This document shows positions 52,011 to 61,405 of a stretch of DNA of 64,000 nt, piece by piece. Origin of the DNA: Clostridiales bacterium 1_7_47FAA (GTDB lineage Bacteria > Bacillota > Clostridia > Lachnospirales > Lachnospiraceae); NCBI GenBank assembly GCA_000155435.1, contig DS990260.1:811314-875313 (forward strand). Direction: 5' to 3'. Within the stretch, counting starts at the first letter, position 1. Each line of letters starts with the position of its first letter. The notes under the pieces are model-generated. The model was not told the DNA's origin. It did not search any database and saw only the letters and a list, made by a program, of their open reading frames with translations. The position numbers were made by a program, and so were the translations under genes.

Positions 52011-52026
52011 ATGGAAATATTTCCAT
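52011..52026. promoter_or_regulatory. 16-bp perfect palindrome, likely RpiR operator
   Basis: ATGGAAATATTTCCAT lies between the divergent DctP and RpiR genes. A half-site ATTTCCA occurs about 25 bases upstream. Position and symmetry suit a dimeric regulator, most simply the RpiR protein at 52148. Confidence 0.6.
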
Positions 52027-52147
52027 TTTGATTAACATTTTCTCCCCCCACTTCCTTTTCTGCCGGAAAGTATCCGTTTGGCTTGTTCCCACCGGAATTA
52101 CGCTGTATAATAGGGGCAATAACAAAATTCCCAAAAAGGAGCCTTAT

Positions 52148-53020
52148 ATGGATATCCAGGAATATATCAGTCAGAATTGCAAATTAGAAGATAATAGTGA
52201 ATATGCCAGCCGTCTCAGCAGCCAATATTCCTTCCTGCCCAAGCAGCAGAAAAAGCTGGCCAATTATATCCTTAATCATCAGGATGAAGTAATCCGTTCA
52301 TCCATTACCATGCTTTCGCATAAAACCGGAATCGCAGCCTCCACAATCACCCGCTTCTGTCAGTCGCTTTCCTATTCTGGTTTCAGTGAAATGAAATTCA
52401 GCATGTCCAAAAAAGTTCTCTCCAATAATGACGAAGCTTTAATCCAAAAGGGTGATTCTATAAATGTCATCGCTAAAAAGCTGCTGAAAAGCAGCTCCGA
52501 ATGTTTTGCTTCAACAATGCGCACAATCGACCTAAAGCAGTTGGAGGAAGTCATCCATATCCTTATGTCTGCCCATAACATCCATATCTATGGGCAAAGC
52601 AGTTCCTACTGTTCTGCTTCTTATGCGCAGCAGATGTTAATGCTGTCCGGACTTTTAGGCCAGGCTTACAATGATACGGTCAACATGAATATAGTGGCGC
52701 ATCTGCTGACTCCCAATGATGTGGCCATCGGCATGGCCTACAGCGGGGAGTCCAGGAATGTCAACTCGGCCCTGGCCATTGCAAAGGAAAACGGTGTGAA
52801 AATCGTTGTAATTACTTCCGCCCCCTACTCTACCATGGCTAAACTCGCCGATTATGTACTCTACTACAGCCATGAGATTCCCGATGATATCCACTATATG
52901 TTTCTTCCCAATCTCTGTGAAATCATCATCTGGGGTATCATACAGTCATCCATCCTGCTTCAGGATTCCAAAAGCCTTAATTCTTCCAAAGGCGCTATTT
53001 TACAGAACCGCAGGAAATAG
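52148..53020 (+). CDS. RpiR/MurR-family regulator
   Basis: This 290-residue regulator has an N-terminal helix-turn-helix (about 20-95, SITMLSHKTGIAASTITRFC) and a SIS domain (about 130-265) with IYGQSSSYCSASYAQQ and AYSGESRNVNSALAIAKENG. The start at 52148 follows AAAAAGGAG; the frame open from 52001 is rejected. It is divergent from the second TRAP operon and is its likely regulator. SIS domains usually bind phosphosugars, which is slightly odd next to an acid transporter. Confidence 0.86.
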   Translation: MDIQEYISQNCKLEDNSEYASRLSSQYSFLPKQQKKLANYILNHQDEVIRSSITMLSHKTGIAASTITRFCQSLSYSGFSEMKFSMSKKVLSNNDEALIQKGDSINVIAKKLLKSSSECFASTMRTIDLKQLEEVIHILMSAHNIHIYGQSSSYCSASYAQQMLMLSGLLGQAYNDTVNMNIVAHLLTPNDVAIGMAYSGESRNVNSALAIAKENGVKIVVITSAPYSTMAKLADYVLYYSHEIPDDIHYMFLPNLCEIIIWGIIQSSILLQDSKSLNSSKGAILQNRRK

Positions 53021-53038
53021 TGATTACGCAGACAGAAT

Positions 53039-53076
53039 AGGCCGGACATTGCCCTATAACCCGCAATGTCCGGCCT
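53039..53076. terminator. Terminator between RpiR and the small ORF
   Basis: A perfect 14-bp GC-rich stem (53039-53052 with 53063-53076) lies between convergent stops at 53020 and 53105. The plus strand reaches a T-run only after ten bases. Confidence 0.7.
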
Positions 53077-53104
53077 GTTCCTTACATTTTTTTACAGTTC
53101 CTTC

Positions 53105-53257
53105 TTAATTAGCCTCCTCCGACCACATCCTTGAAGGCCGCTGGTACCATATAAACTTTCTTTCCCTGTAACGGGAGAACCCATTGGAGCCTACGTAGCC
53201 GCTTCCGGCCTTCGGTCCAAAGCTCCGGAATCGCTTCATAACCCTTAACAAATTCAT
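53105..53257 (-). CDS. Small basic protein, 50 residues, unrecognised
   Basis: The ORF reads MNLLRVMKRFRSFGPKAG and ends RPSRMWSEEAN. It is rich in Arg, Ser, Gly and Tyr, with no membrane segment or signal. A near-consensus promoter (53265-53293) puts the transcription start next to the ATG at 53257, so the message would be leaderless or nearly so. An internal ATG at 53239 has AAGGG only two bases upstream. A hairpin terminator follows the stop. It has the parts of an independent small gene, but no family is known to me. Confidence 0.45.
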   Translation of the reverse strand: MNLLRVMKRFRSFGPKAGSGYVGSNGFSRYRERKFIWYQRPSRMWSEEAN

Positions 53258-53264
53258 TCTATGG

Positions 53265-53293
53265 ATAATACCATATCGATGGACGGATGCCAA
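53265..53293 (-). promoter_or_regulatory. Near-consensus promoter for the small ORF
   Basis: On the minus strand TTGGCA (53293-53288) and TATTAT (53270-53265) are 17 bases apart, each matching consensus at five of six positions. Confidence 0.6.
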
Positions 53294-53362
53294 TGATTTT
53301 TTATCAAACTACATAACAATTAAGGTGATTCCGCGGCGGAACGCCACGAATGGGGGTACGCA

Positions 53363-53674
53363 TTACCCGTTCACTTTCTTATAAAGCTCAATCATCTCTT
53401 CCGCCATGATTTTGAACACCTCGCCGCTCATCATCTGGTCCTCGGCGTGGGTAAGGATTAATCCCATATGGATATCCTCGCCCGCAGCCTCCTTCTGGAT
53501 TAGCTCCGTGTGGGGCTGATGCCCCTCTTTCATCATGTTGTCGCCTTCTTCAATCAGCTTTTCCGCTTCCTCGTACAGGCCCTCTTTTGCCTTCTGGATT
53601 GCTGTTATATAATTTGATTTGGCTGCCCCTGCTGCTGTAATCAGCTGGAAACAGATTAATTCCATTCCTTCCAT
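53363..53674 (-). CDS. PTS lactose/cellobiose-family EIIA
   Basis: This 103-residue all-helical EIIA forms trimers. The phospho-histidine lies in the MGLILTHAEDQMMSG region (near 73-87). It belongs with the EIIB and EIIC genes upstream and is the last gene of the GH1-PTS operon. AGGGAGAGG precedes the start. Confidence 0.92.
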   Translation of the reverse strand: MEGMELICFQLITAAGAAKSNYITAIQKAKEGLYEEAEKLIEEGDNMMKEGHQPHTELIQKEAAGEDIHMGLILTHAEDQMMSGEVFKIMAEEMIELYKKVNG

Positions 53675-53769
53675 CTTTTCCTCTCCCTTAATCTTTTACT
53701 TATTTGTCTTACCTATAATCGTCTTACTTAAATCATCTTGTTTATAGTTGTCTTACGCCATGTTTTATC

Positions 53770-55059
53770 CTACTCTGCTTCCGCTTCCTGGGTCACATAC
53801 CGTTTGTCGGTCACACGGATGAATGGAAGGTAGATGAAGAATGACAGCACCAGGATGAGTGTCTGGAGCAGGGCGGTCCGCCATCCTCCTACTAAGAATC
53901 CTGAGATGATGGGCGGGCAGGTCCAGGGAACGATAACACCGCCGTACATGGGGCATAAGCCTGTATAAATTGCAAAATATTCAATGACGCCGGACAGGAT
54001 TGGCATTATCATGAAAGGCACTGCCAACAGCGGGTTAAGCACGATTGGTGTACCGAACAGTACTGGCTCGTTCACGTTAAAGAAGGATGGGGCAATGCCC
54101 AGCTTTCCGATTTCCTTCAGCTGTTTTGACCTTGCCAGGAAAGCCATGTACAGGACCAGGCCGATTGTAATGCCGGAACCGGTAACGGTCATGAACTGAT
54201 CCAGGAACTGCTTGGTCACGATATGTCCGCCATTGGCCAGCGTCAGCTCTAATCCGGAATCCAGGATTGCCTGGTTGGCGGCTGAGTTAGCTAACAGCAT
54301 GGGACCCATGATGCCATCGCCGATGATGGTGGAGCCATGGATGCCAAAGAACCAGAAAAACGGAATAACAAAGCCCATTGCGACAACGCCGCCGAAGGAA
54401 TCAGTCAGTCCCATTAACGGAAGCTGAAGCACCTTGTAGATCCACTCAATGGGGGTAACACCCAGGGCCAGCTTGAACACGCCATAGATAACAGTTGCGC
54501 CTAAGACTATGACCGTGCCTGGAATCAAGGCGATGAACGCGTTGGCAACGCCTTCCGGCACTCCTGCAGGCATCTTGATGGTAATGTTCTTCTTCATGAA
54601 GATGGTATAAATCCAGCCTACCAGCAGACCGCTGACAATGGCTGCAATCATTCCCTGGCCGCCGGTCCACGCCTTAAGGATGGCTCCTACATTGCCGCCA
54701 TCCTGTCCAAGTACGGATGATGGCTGCATGATTAAATAGGCGCACAGGGCGATGATGCCTGCGGGAAGGCCATTGTATCCTTCATTTTTCACATAAGTAT
54801 ATCCAATGCCGATAGCTGCAATCAATGCGATGATGGCAAAGGTGCAATCCGTAGCCTGGTTCAGTATGGGGGTAATCCCGGCGCTGCTTAAAGCATCGGT
54901 AAAAGGCTTAAACGGAAAATTGGTAATCAACAGGAAGATTGCGCCTATCATCATCATTGGCATGGAATACAGCAGGCCGTTCTTCAGGCTCTGCATTGCC
55001 TTGGTATTAACAAACTCCATCAATTTCGGAATCACTATATCATTAAACAAACTCTTCAT
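53770..55059 (-). CDS. PTS cellobiose-family EIIC permease
   Basis: This 429-residue lactose/cellobiose-family EIIC has about ten helices. FFGIHGSTIIGDGIMGP near 230 and FNVNEPVLFGTPIVLNP near 328 are diagnostic of this family. The start at 55059 is set by AAAGGGGATACAGAG; the longer frame from 55236 would overlap the EIIB gene. It imports a beta-diglucoside or similar sugar as its 6-phosphate for the GH1 enzyme. Confidence 0.92.
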   Translation of the reverse strand: MKSLFNDIVIPKLMEFVNTKAMQSLKNGLLYSMPMMMIGAIFLLITNFPFKPFTDALSSAGITPILNQATDCTFAIIALIAAIGIGYTYVKNEGYNGLPAGIIALCAYLIMQPSSVLGQDGGNVGAILKAWTGGQGMIAAIVSGLLVGWIYTIFMKKNITIKMPAGVPEGVANAFIALIPGTVIVLGATVIYGVFKLALGVTPIEWIYKVLQLPLMGLTDSFGGVVAMGFVIPFFWFFGIHGSTIIGDGIMGPMLLANSAANQAILDSGLELTLANGGHIVTKQFLDQFMTVTGSGITIGLVLYMAFLARSKQLKEIGKLGIAPSFFNVNEPVLFGTPIVLNPLLAVPFMIMPILSGVIEYFAIYTGLCPMYGGVIVPWTCPPIISGFLVGGWRTALLQTLILVLSFFIYLPFIRVTDKRYVTQEAEAE

Positions 55060-55130
55060 CTCTGTATCCCCTTTTTTATTTTTCTTGTCTTTACGGCCGT
55101 CCATTATGGCTGCCCAACGTCCCCCGGCTC

Positions 55131-55439
55131 TTACTTGCCGGACAGCTTCTTGGCAAACGCCAGGACTTTCTCGCCGTTGCACATACCGTAATCCGCCATG
55201 GGGATTACATCCATGGGTACATTCTTTGTCTCGCATATCTTGGATGCCTTACCCTTAAGGTATCCAACCTGCGGTCCAAGAAGCGCGCAGTCAATGCCTT
55301 CAATGCGCTCCGCCATCTCATTGGCCGGGAATGCCGCGATATCCACTTCCATGCCCTGCTTATCCGCCGCCTGCCTCATCTTAGTCACTAACAGGCTGGT
55401 TGACATTCCCTGGTTGCAAAATAATCTTATTGTTAACAT
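55131..55439 (-). CDS. PTS cellobiose-family EIIB
   Basis: This 102-residue EIIB has its active cysteine at C8 in RLFCNQGMSTSLLVTKM, the P-loop-like phosphate site of the lactose/cellobiose family. It lies between the GH1 and EIIC genes with AGGAGG upstream. Confidence 0.93.
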   Translation of the reverse strand: MLTIRLFCNQGMSTSLLVTKMRQAADKQGMEVDIAAFPANEMAERIEGIDCALLGPQVGYLKGKASKICETKNVPMDVIPMADYGMCNGEKVLAFAKKLSGK

Positions 55440-55465
55440 GATTTTCCTCCTATTATATGATTAAC

Positions 55466-56899
<1,434 letters not shown>

Positions 56900-56954
56900 T
56901 TACTCCTATCTTCTAATATTTTGCTTGGCAATCGCGATTTCCTTTGCTAAACAC

Positions 56955-57012
56955 ATTGTATCATTTTGCCATGAAAACTCCACCGCATAATTTACCACAT
57001 TCAATCTGGTAA
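56955..57012 (-). promoter_or_regulatory. Activated promoter of the GH1-PTS operon
   Basis: On the minus strand a 35-base box (57012-56978) containing TTACCAGATTGAATGTGGTAA is followed after 17 bases by a -10 TACAAT (56960-56955). The usual -35 is missing. The same box, with four differences, precedes the PRD regulator gene at 58989-59023. Confidence 0.75.
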
Positions 57013-57031
57013 CCCGCATCCGTCTGTGCCG

Positions 57032-58930
57032 TCACTTCTTCAGCTGCCGGACCAGGACCTCATATTCCGGCGCCTGAATCAGCTGCGACACCGCCTCCCT
57101 GCTTAAGGCAAAGCGGGCGGTTGTCTCATAGAACCGCTGGCGTTCCTTCTCCTTGTCCCCCTTGCGTCCGATGGAGGTCAGGAGGATTACCTGGACCGGA
57201 AGGTTGTTCCAGACCATGGGGCGCTCCAGCACGGCCACATAGGCAAATGACTCCTCTGAGGCAATCTGGTTGGGATGGGGAAGGGTAATCATGTTGCCGT
57301 AATCCATCTGTATATACGTCTCCCTCTCCAGCACCAGGTCATAGAAATCATTATCTACCAATTCCTGCTTTTCTATTACATCACAGATGTATTTGAGGAC
57401 ATCCTCCTTACTTCCCACCGGTACATGGGACAGGAAACGCGCAGGGCCATAATAGCGCCTTATGATATCGCCATTGCTGCCAAACCGCAGTACATCCGTC
57501 ACCCTCTGTATATCCTCCGTCCCCAGGAACATCCCCACTTCCACGATTGGGACCGACACCTTCATGGTGATGGGGACCGTGGTGAATATATAGTCCACCA
57601 GGGATAGGTCAAAACTTTCCAGGCCAATGAGGTCGCAGACGTAGATGCTGTTCAAAAATTCGGAAAACTCCTGTTCATACTTGTATTTCAACAGCCTGGA
57701 GGTACCCTTTCCCGTGCTGCACACCACCAGGATGTCCAGCCGCCGCTCCAGGTCCCCTTTCTCCAGGGCCAGCTCGAAAATCAAGGCAAAATATCCCACC
57801 TCATCCTCGGGTATCTCCCTGTGGTAGTACTCTTTTAAGACACTGCATGACACGCCGGACATCTGATAGGCCAGGCTGTATTTTTCCTTTATCTCCTGGA
57901 GCATGGGATTCTTGAGCGGAATATCGTAGCGCATCCGCACGTCAAAGGGCACCAGATGCTGGTTGAGGGTCATCCTCATCTCAAAGTTCTTCAGGAAATC
58001 CATATGGAAATCGTGGTCCACCAGCCTTATCATCTCCAGGGCCAGACGGTCCGTCTGTTCGTGTATCACGAAATTGGAATCATTTTCAACTATATTGCCA
58101 ATCATCCGTTTTCCCGCCAGATACAGTAAGAGGTAGTTCTCCTCATCCTGCGTACAGGAGATTCCCTTCTCCTTGGCCAGGATTCCCAGAAGCTCCTGGA
58201 TGAACGCCTGCTCCTTCACCCCAATCTCGGGCAGGTTCTCCCGGTCCATCTTGAGATAATATCCCGCCTTCATCCGTTTCCATGCAACATATGTATAATC
58301 CACAAAATTCTCAAAGGATATCTCAGACAGATGGACCTCATAATTTGCCATCAATTTCCTTACCTGCCGGGCCAGCGCGGCCATCTCTTCCTCCTGATGG
58401 CTGATATCCACCCCTTCCAGGCAATGACGTTTGATAAAATAGTCGCTGATCAGCCTGCGCATGTCGAATTCTTCCCCGCGGATTTTAATCCCATAATTAG
58501 GGCGCCGCTCAATGGACAGACGGTACCTCCTTAAAATATCCTCCACGGATTTCAGATAATGGGATAAGGTGGTTTTGGATACATAAATAAAATCGCACAG
58601 CTGCTCAATCTTCACATATTCCCGGCGGAACAGAAGATAGGCCAGCAGATACTCGCTGCGCGCCTGTCCACTGTCCGGTATGCTTCCATCGACAGCTGTT
58701 TCCGACTGGTATTTTTCAAACTGGTCCTGGTCCGTAATCTCCAGATGATACCCGAACCTGGCCTTGGACGTGACCCTGCCCCCGTTTTCGGCAAGCTGTC
58801 GGTCCAGCTCATGCAGACCGGTCCGCACGGTCTTTTCACTAACTCCCAGGCGGGAGGCCAGCTGGCTGGCTGTCCTGTATTCATCCTGCTTCAGAAGAAC
58901 TAATAATTCCTGTAACTTTACCCTGTCCAT
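57032..58930 (-). CDS. PRD-domain PTS regulator of the GH1-cellobiose PTS
   Basis: This 632-residue protein has two helix-turn-helix heads (1-60, SQLASRLGVSEKTVRTGLHEL; about 85-165), PRD1 and PRD2 (about 180-390), an EIIB-like domain with VCSTGKGTSR near 397 and an EIIA-like domain with TLPHPNQ (His 552). Architecture matches the regulator at 4436-6367, but sequence differs widely. It lies just upstream of the GH1 operon on the same strand. Nearly identical boxes before both transcripts suggest it activates that operon and itself. Confidence 0.92.
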   Translation of the reverse strand: MDRVKLQELLVLLKQDEYRTASQLASRLGVSEKTVRTGLHELDRQLAENGGRVTSKARFGYHLEITDQDQFEKYQSETAVDGSIPDSGQARSEYLLAYLLFRREYVKIEQLCDFIYVSKTTLSHYLKSVEDILRRYRLSIERRPNYGIKIRGEEFDMRRLISDYFIKRHCLEGVDISHQEEEMAALARQVRKLMANYEVHLSEISFENFVDYTYVAWKRMKAGYYLKMDRENLPEIGVKEQAFIQELLGILAKEKGISCTQDEENYLLLYLAGKRMIGNIVENDSNFVIHEQTDRLALEMIRLVDHDFHMDFLKNFEMRMTLNQHLVPFDVRMRYDIPLKNPMLQEIKEKYSLAYQMSGVSCSVLKEYYHREIPEDEVGYFALIFELALEKGDLERRLDILVVCSTGKGTSRLLKYKYEQEFSEFLNSIYVCDLIGLESFDLSLVDYIFTTVPITMKVSVPIVEVGMFLGTEDIQRVTDVLRFGSNGDIIRRYYGPARFLSHVPVGSKEDVLKYICDVIEKQELVDNDFYDLVLERETYIQMDYGNMITLPHPNQIASEESFAYVAVLERPMVWNNLPVQVILLTSIGRKGDKEKERQRFYETTARFALSREAVSQLIQAPEYEVLVRQLKK

Positions 58931-58964
58931 AGACTTCTCCTAGTATAATAATAGTTTATACCAT

Positions 58965-59023
58965 ATTATATTCCTTTTACCCTTAAAGCTCCATCGCATA
59001 TTTTACCAGATTGAATCTGGTAA
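58965..59023 (-). promoter_or_regulatory. Activated promoter of the PRD regulator gene
   Basis: The second 35-base box (58989-59023) includes the perfect palindrome TTACCAGATT/AATCTGGTAA with a one-base centre, and is followed after 18 bases by TATAAT (58970-58965). Box-to-10 distance equals that at 56955-57012 to within one base. Confidence 0.75.
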
Positions 59024-59030
59024 TCTGTTT

Positions 59031-59160
59031 CCCGTCTTTAGGAGTTAACGCCATAATCTTTCGGAGCAGGTCCCATGGAAATCTCCCTACAAACGCCTTG
59101 AAATAAAGCTTTTTTATTGCTCATAATATTTGCAAAATTATTTTTTCCGTATTATAGAAA
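59031..59160 (-). repeat. Dispersed repeat, copy B
   Basis: This 130-bp segment matches 29592-29722. On the minus strand it holds a conserved TATAAT (59156-59151) followed by a 28-codon ORF. It abuts an AKR fragment at about 59163. Almost all differences from copy A are transitions, and they cluster in the 16 bases before the conserved coding part. Confidence 0.8.
59038..59124 (-). CDS. 28-residue ORF in the dispersed repeat, unrecognised
   Basis: The peptide begins MSNKKALFQGVCREISMG and ends PKDYGVNS. Against copy A, five of six differences in the shared coding part are silent third-position changes and the sixth is Val/Ile, which suggests past selection on protein. A TATAAT lies about 27 bases before the ATG, but no ribosome-binding site is visible. 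It may be a functional small peptide, or the surviving 3' end of a longer gene that was cut off. One cysteine is present; no signal sequence. Confidence 0.35.
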   Translation of the reverse strand: MSNKKALFQGVCREISMGPAPKDYGVNS

Positions 59161-59162
59161 CA

Positions 59163-59330
59163 CCCCCTAGGCCAGAGCGTTGAGGTAATCCAGATTTCCG
59201 CACGGACAATCCCATTCACTTTTACCACGGCGCCCACACCGCGCTCATTCTGGTAGGTATGAGCCGTATTAATATGCCGGTACCCCAGTTCCAGCGCCCT
59301 TGTACAGGTTTCTTCTGCCTCTATGTACAA
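59163..59330 (-). pseudogene. Aldo/keto reductase fragment
   Basis: The minus strand reads ETCTRALELGYRHINTAHTY then NERGVGAVVKVNGIVRAEIW and ITSTLWP, the N-terminal third of a 2,5-diketogluconate-reductase-like AKR (normally about 280 residues). It lacks its own N-terminus and stops where repeat copy B begins. It overlaps the start of the divergent LysR relic. Confidence 0.8.
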
Positions 59331-59894
59331 CCATCAGCTCAATGCTTTTATTAAAACCGCTGATTTAGGAAGCTTTGGAAAAGCTGCCGAGGCCATGTAC
59401 ATCTCATCCCCGGCCATAATCCAGCAGGTTAATCTGCTGGAGAGCCGGTGCGGATTGGAACCTACCTGCTGTATAAGTGCCGTCTCCTTCCCGATATATG
59501 GTCAAGAATAAGTGGACAGTACCCGGAACTTAAAATCGAAATCCTATCCATATCAGAAAACCAAAGCAGGGAAGGCACATTTTCCCTGCTCGGTACAAAA
59601 TACGACTTGTGGGAAGGAATTTACTGTTCCAGCGGCTGGGACTGAATCTGCCACTTCTTAGAACTGATGCGTACCTCCATCTGCTGCGCCGTGGCAAAAA
59701 GCCATAGGCTTACCAGTGCAGAAGTGACCAAAGAATATCCAACTGTACGGATTATCGAGTCCAGTTACTACGGAGTGGATACATTTCCCCTCTGTGAAAT
59801 AAACCCATACAGCCTGATTTACGCCAATAAGCCGGCCGCTGGAACAAAAAATAATCGGGAAATAAAAAACTATATAAAGAAAATCTGTATATAA
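59323..59894 (+). pseudogene. LysR-family regulator pseudogene
   Basis: A LysR helix-turn-helix start (FIKTADLGSFGKAAEAMYIS) breaks at about 59455. Collinear effector-domain pieces follow in other frames: LLPDIWSRISGQYPELKIEI, SLLGTKYDLWEGIYCSSGWD with a stop at 59645, then EYPTVRIIESSYYGVDTFPL and a final YANKPAAGTKN. These are several deletions and frameshifts of a gene that was once about 300 codons. Confidence 0.82.
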
Positions 59895-59990
59895 ACAACA
59901 TACGCCGCCAGGAGGGCGCCCTGCTCTCCCGGCGGCGTATTCTTTCTTATTTATGGAAATGCATCTGGCTTACCGCCTCTTTTATCCGGT

Positions 59991-60578
59991 TCATTTTTCC
60001 TTCTTACCGGCGGACTTTACAAGATAGCGGAGCCATACAGCGTCCCCTGTAAGCACATCGGCGCTTTTCAGCGTAAAACCGACCGGCTCATCCGTGCTCA
60101 GTCCTTCCTTTGTCTGGAACAATGTCTGCGTCTTGGTGGAACCATCCGCACAGGGAGCGATTACCACACTGATTTCATCGCACATTCCCGCCTGTATAAA
60201 GGACCAGTTCAGCACACCTCCCCCACCCAGCATCAGTGTCTCAATTCCAAATAAATGCTTTAATTTCATCAGGGCCTCATCATAATCCAGTGTTTCTTTT
60301 CCTGCAATGATATAGGAAATACCCAGTTTCCGCAGAAATGCTTTATATGCATTGGATGCCTGTCCGGTCAGGACCTCCAGCACATGGGCAGTGGTGTCGA
60401 TGTAGGCCAGCGAATTCTTTTCCCAGCCAAGTCTGCCGGACGGGTCAATGGAAACATAGTACATCGGTGCTTTTTCAGCAACAAAATCCCCTTCCGGGAC
60501 CTGGGGCGCATGTTCCTCCAGGACTGTCTTGCCATCCAGCGATGTCATCATGTGGCAGAAAATATATGGTCTGTCCAT
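59991..60578 (-). CDS. RibD C-terminal/DHFR-like reductase
   Basis: This 195-residue protein of the bacterial bifunctional deaminase-reductase C-terminal (RibD_C) family has a dihydrofolate-reductase fold. MTSLDGKT near 11 and LMLGGGGVLNWSFIQAGMCDEI near 115 are the NADPH-binding signatures. Stand-alone members are usually not in riboflavin synthesis and their substrates are unknown. Its promoter is of the MerR type (60653-60683), suggesting induction by a drug or metal-like signal. AGGAGG precedes the start. Confidence 0.82.
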   Translation of the reverse strand: MDRPYIFCHMMTSLDGKTVLEEHAPQVPEGDFVAEKAPMYYVSIDPSGRLGWEKNSLAYIDTTAHVLEVLTGQASNAYKAFLRKLGISYIIAGKETLDYDEALMKLKHLFGIETLMLGGGGVLNWSFIQAGMCDEISVVIAPCADGSTKTQTLFQTKEGLSTDEPVGFTLKSADVLTGDAVWLRYLVKSAGKKEK

Positions 60579-60652
60579 TCTTAATCATCCTCCTGACGAT
60601 AAAATTTTTCGTAAATTGCAGCCTGATAAGTTTCATATACAGGTTCAATCAG

Positions 60653-60683
60653 ACTATACTACCTGGAGTCAGGTCCAAGTCAA
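60653..60683 (-). promoter_or_regulatory. MerR-type promoter with 19-bp spacer
   Basis: On the minus strand TTGACT (60683-60678) and TATAGT (60658-60653) are 19 bases apart. The palindrome ACCTGGAGTCAGGT (60661-60674) is centred in the spacer. This is the classic arrangement for a MerR-family activator that untwists the promoter. No MerR gene is in the window. Confidence 0.75.
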
Positions 60684-60724
60684 TATTTTTTAAGGTTTTT
60701 ATAGGTTTTGATGTTCAAACACCC

Positions 60725-61252
60725 CTATCGTCCATTGTTCACGATCCGCAGGAACTCATCTGCCATTGCCTCCGGCCCTTCTTTCATACCGTTTTCCAGC
60801 CAGCAGAGCATCATGTTATAAAATGCCCCTGAAAAATAGTACAGCTCATACTTCGATATGGAACTGACAGGCATATCGCCGTGGGCTTCGATTTCGCAGT
60901 CAGTAATCACATCCAGCAGCGTGGTTGACACCTTCGCATGATGGAATGCCAAGACAAGTCCGGCATTTTCCTGATAAAAACGGAATTTATACAGCACTGC
61001 CCCGGGGCTGCGGAAATCCTCATTTGAATCCCCTTTCCCCTCATGGTAACGCAGGGCCATCTGCTGGATTCCATAGTCTATCAGTTCCTCCACGGACTTA
61101 AAGTTGCGGTAGAAGGACGCGCGGGCCACGCCTGATTTTTCAATCAGCTCAGTGACGGTTAACTTTGACCAGTCTTTATGCCCTGCAAACTCAATCAGAG
61201 CGGTAAATAAACGGTCCTTTACCCTTTTATTGGCTGCCTTTCTCTTATCCAT
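60725..61252 (-). CDS. TetR-family transcriptional regulator
   Basis: This 175-residue TetR-type repressor has an N-terminal helix-turn-helix (KLTVTELIEKSGVARASFYR, about 29-48) and a variable C-terminal ligand domain. The start at 61252 follows AAGGAGG; the ATG at 61288 is upstream of it and unsupported. It is divergent from the ferredoxin-nitroreductase, with a palindrome over that gene's promoter. Confidence 0.88.
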   Translation of the reverse strand: MDKRKAANKRVKDRLFTALIEFAGHKDWSKLTVTELIEKSGVARASFYRNFKSVEELIDYGIQQMALRYHEGKGDSNEDFRSPGAVLYKFRFYQENAGLVLAFHHAKVSTTLLDVITDCEIEAHGDMPVSSISKYELYYFSGAFYNMMLCWLENGMKEGPEAMADEFLRIVNNGR

Positions 61253-61288
61253 GATACAATACGCCTCCTTTTGTCTCAGGTTGGCCAA

Positions 61289-61324
61289 TTGACTTCAAAG
61301 CCAATTGTGATACAATATGTATCA
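61289..61324 (+). promoter_or_regulatory. Nitroreductase promoter and TetR operator
   Basis: TTGACT (61289-61294) and TACAAT (61311-61316) are 16 bases apart. The inverted repeat TGATAC/GTATCA (61308-61313 and 61319-61324) with a five-base centre covers the -10, as expected for repression by the divergent TetR protein. Confidence 0.75.
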
Positions 61325-61405
61325 TATTAAAGCATGTCAGCTTTGTCAAGAGAAGTATATACTATCACAAATCGTTCTGCATTATATAAATGGAGGTAGA
61401 TTAAA

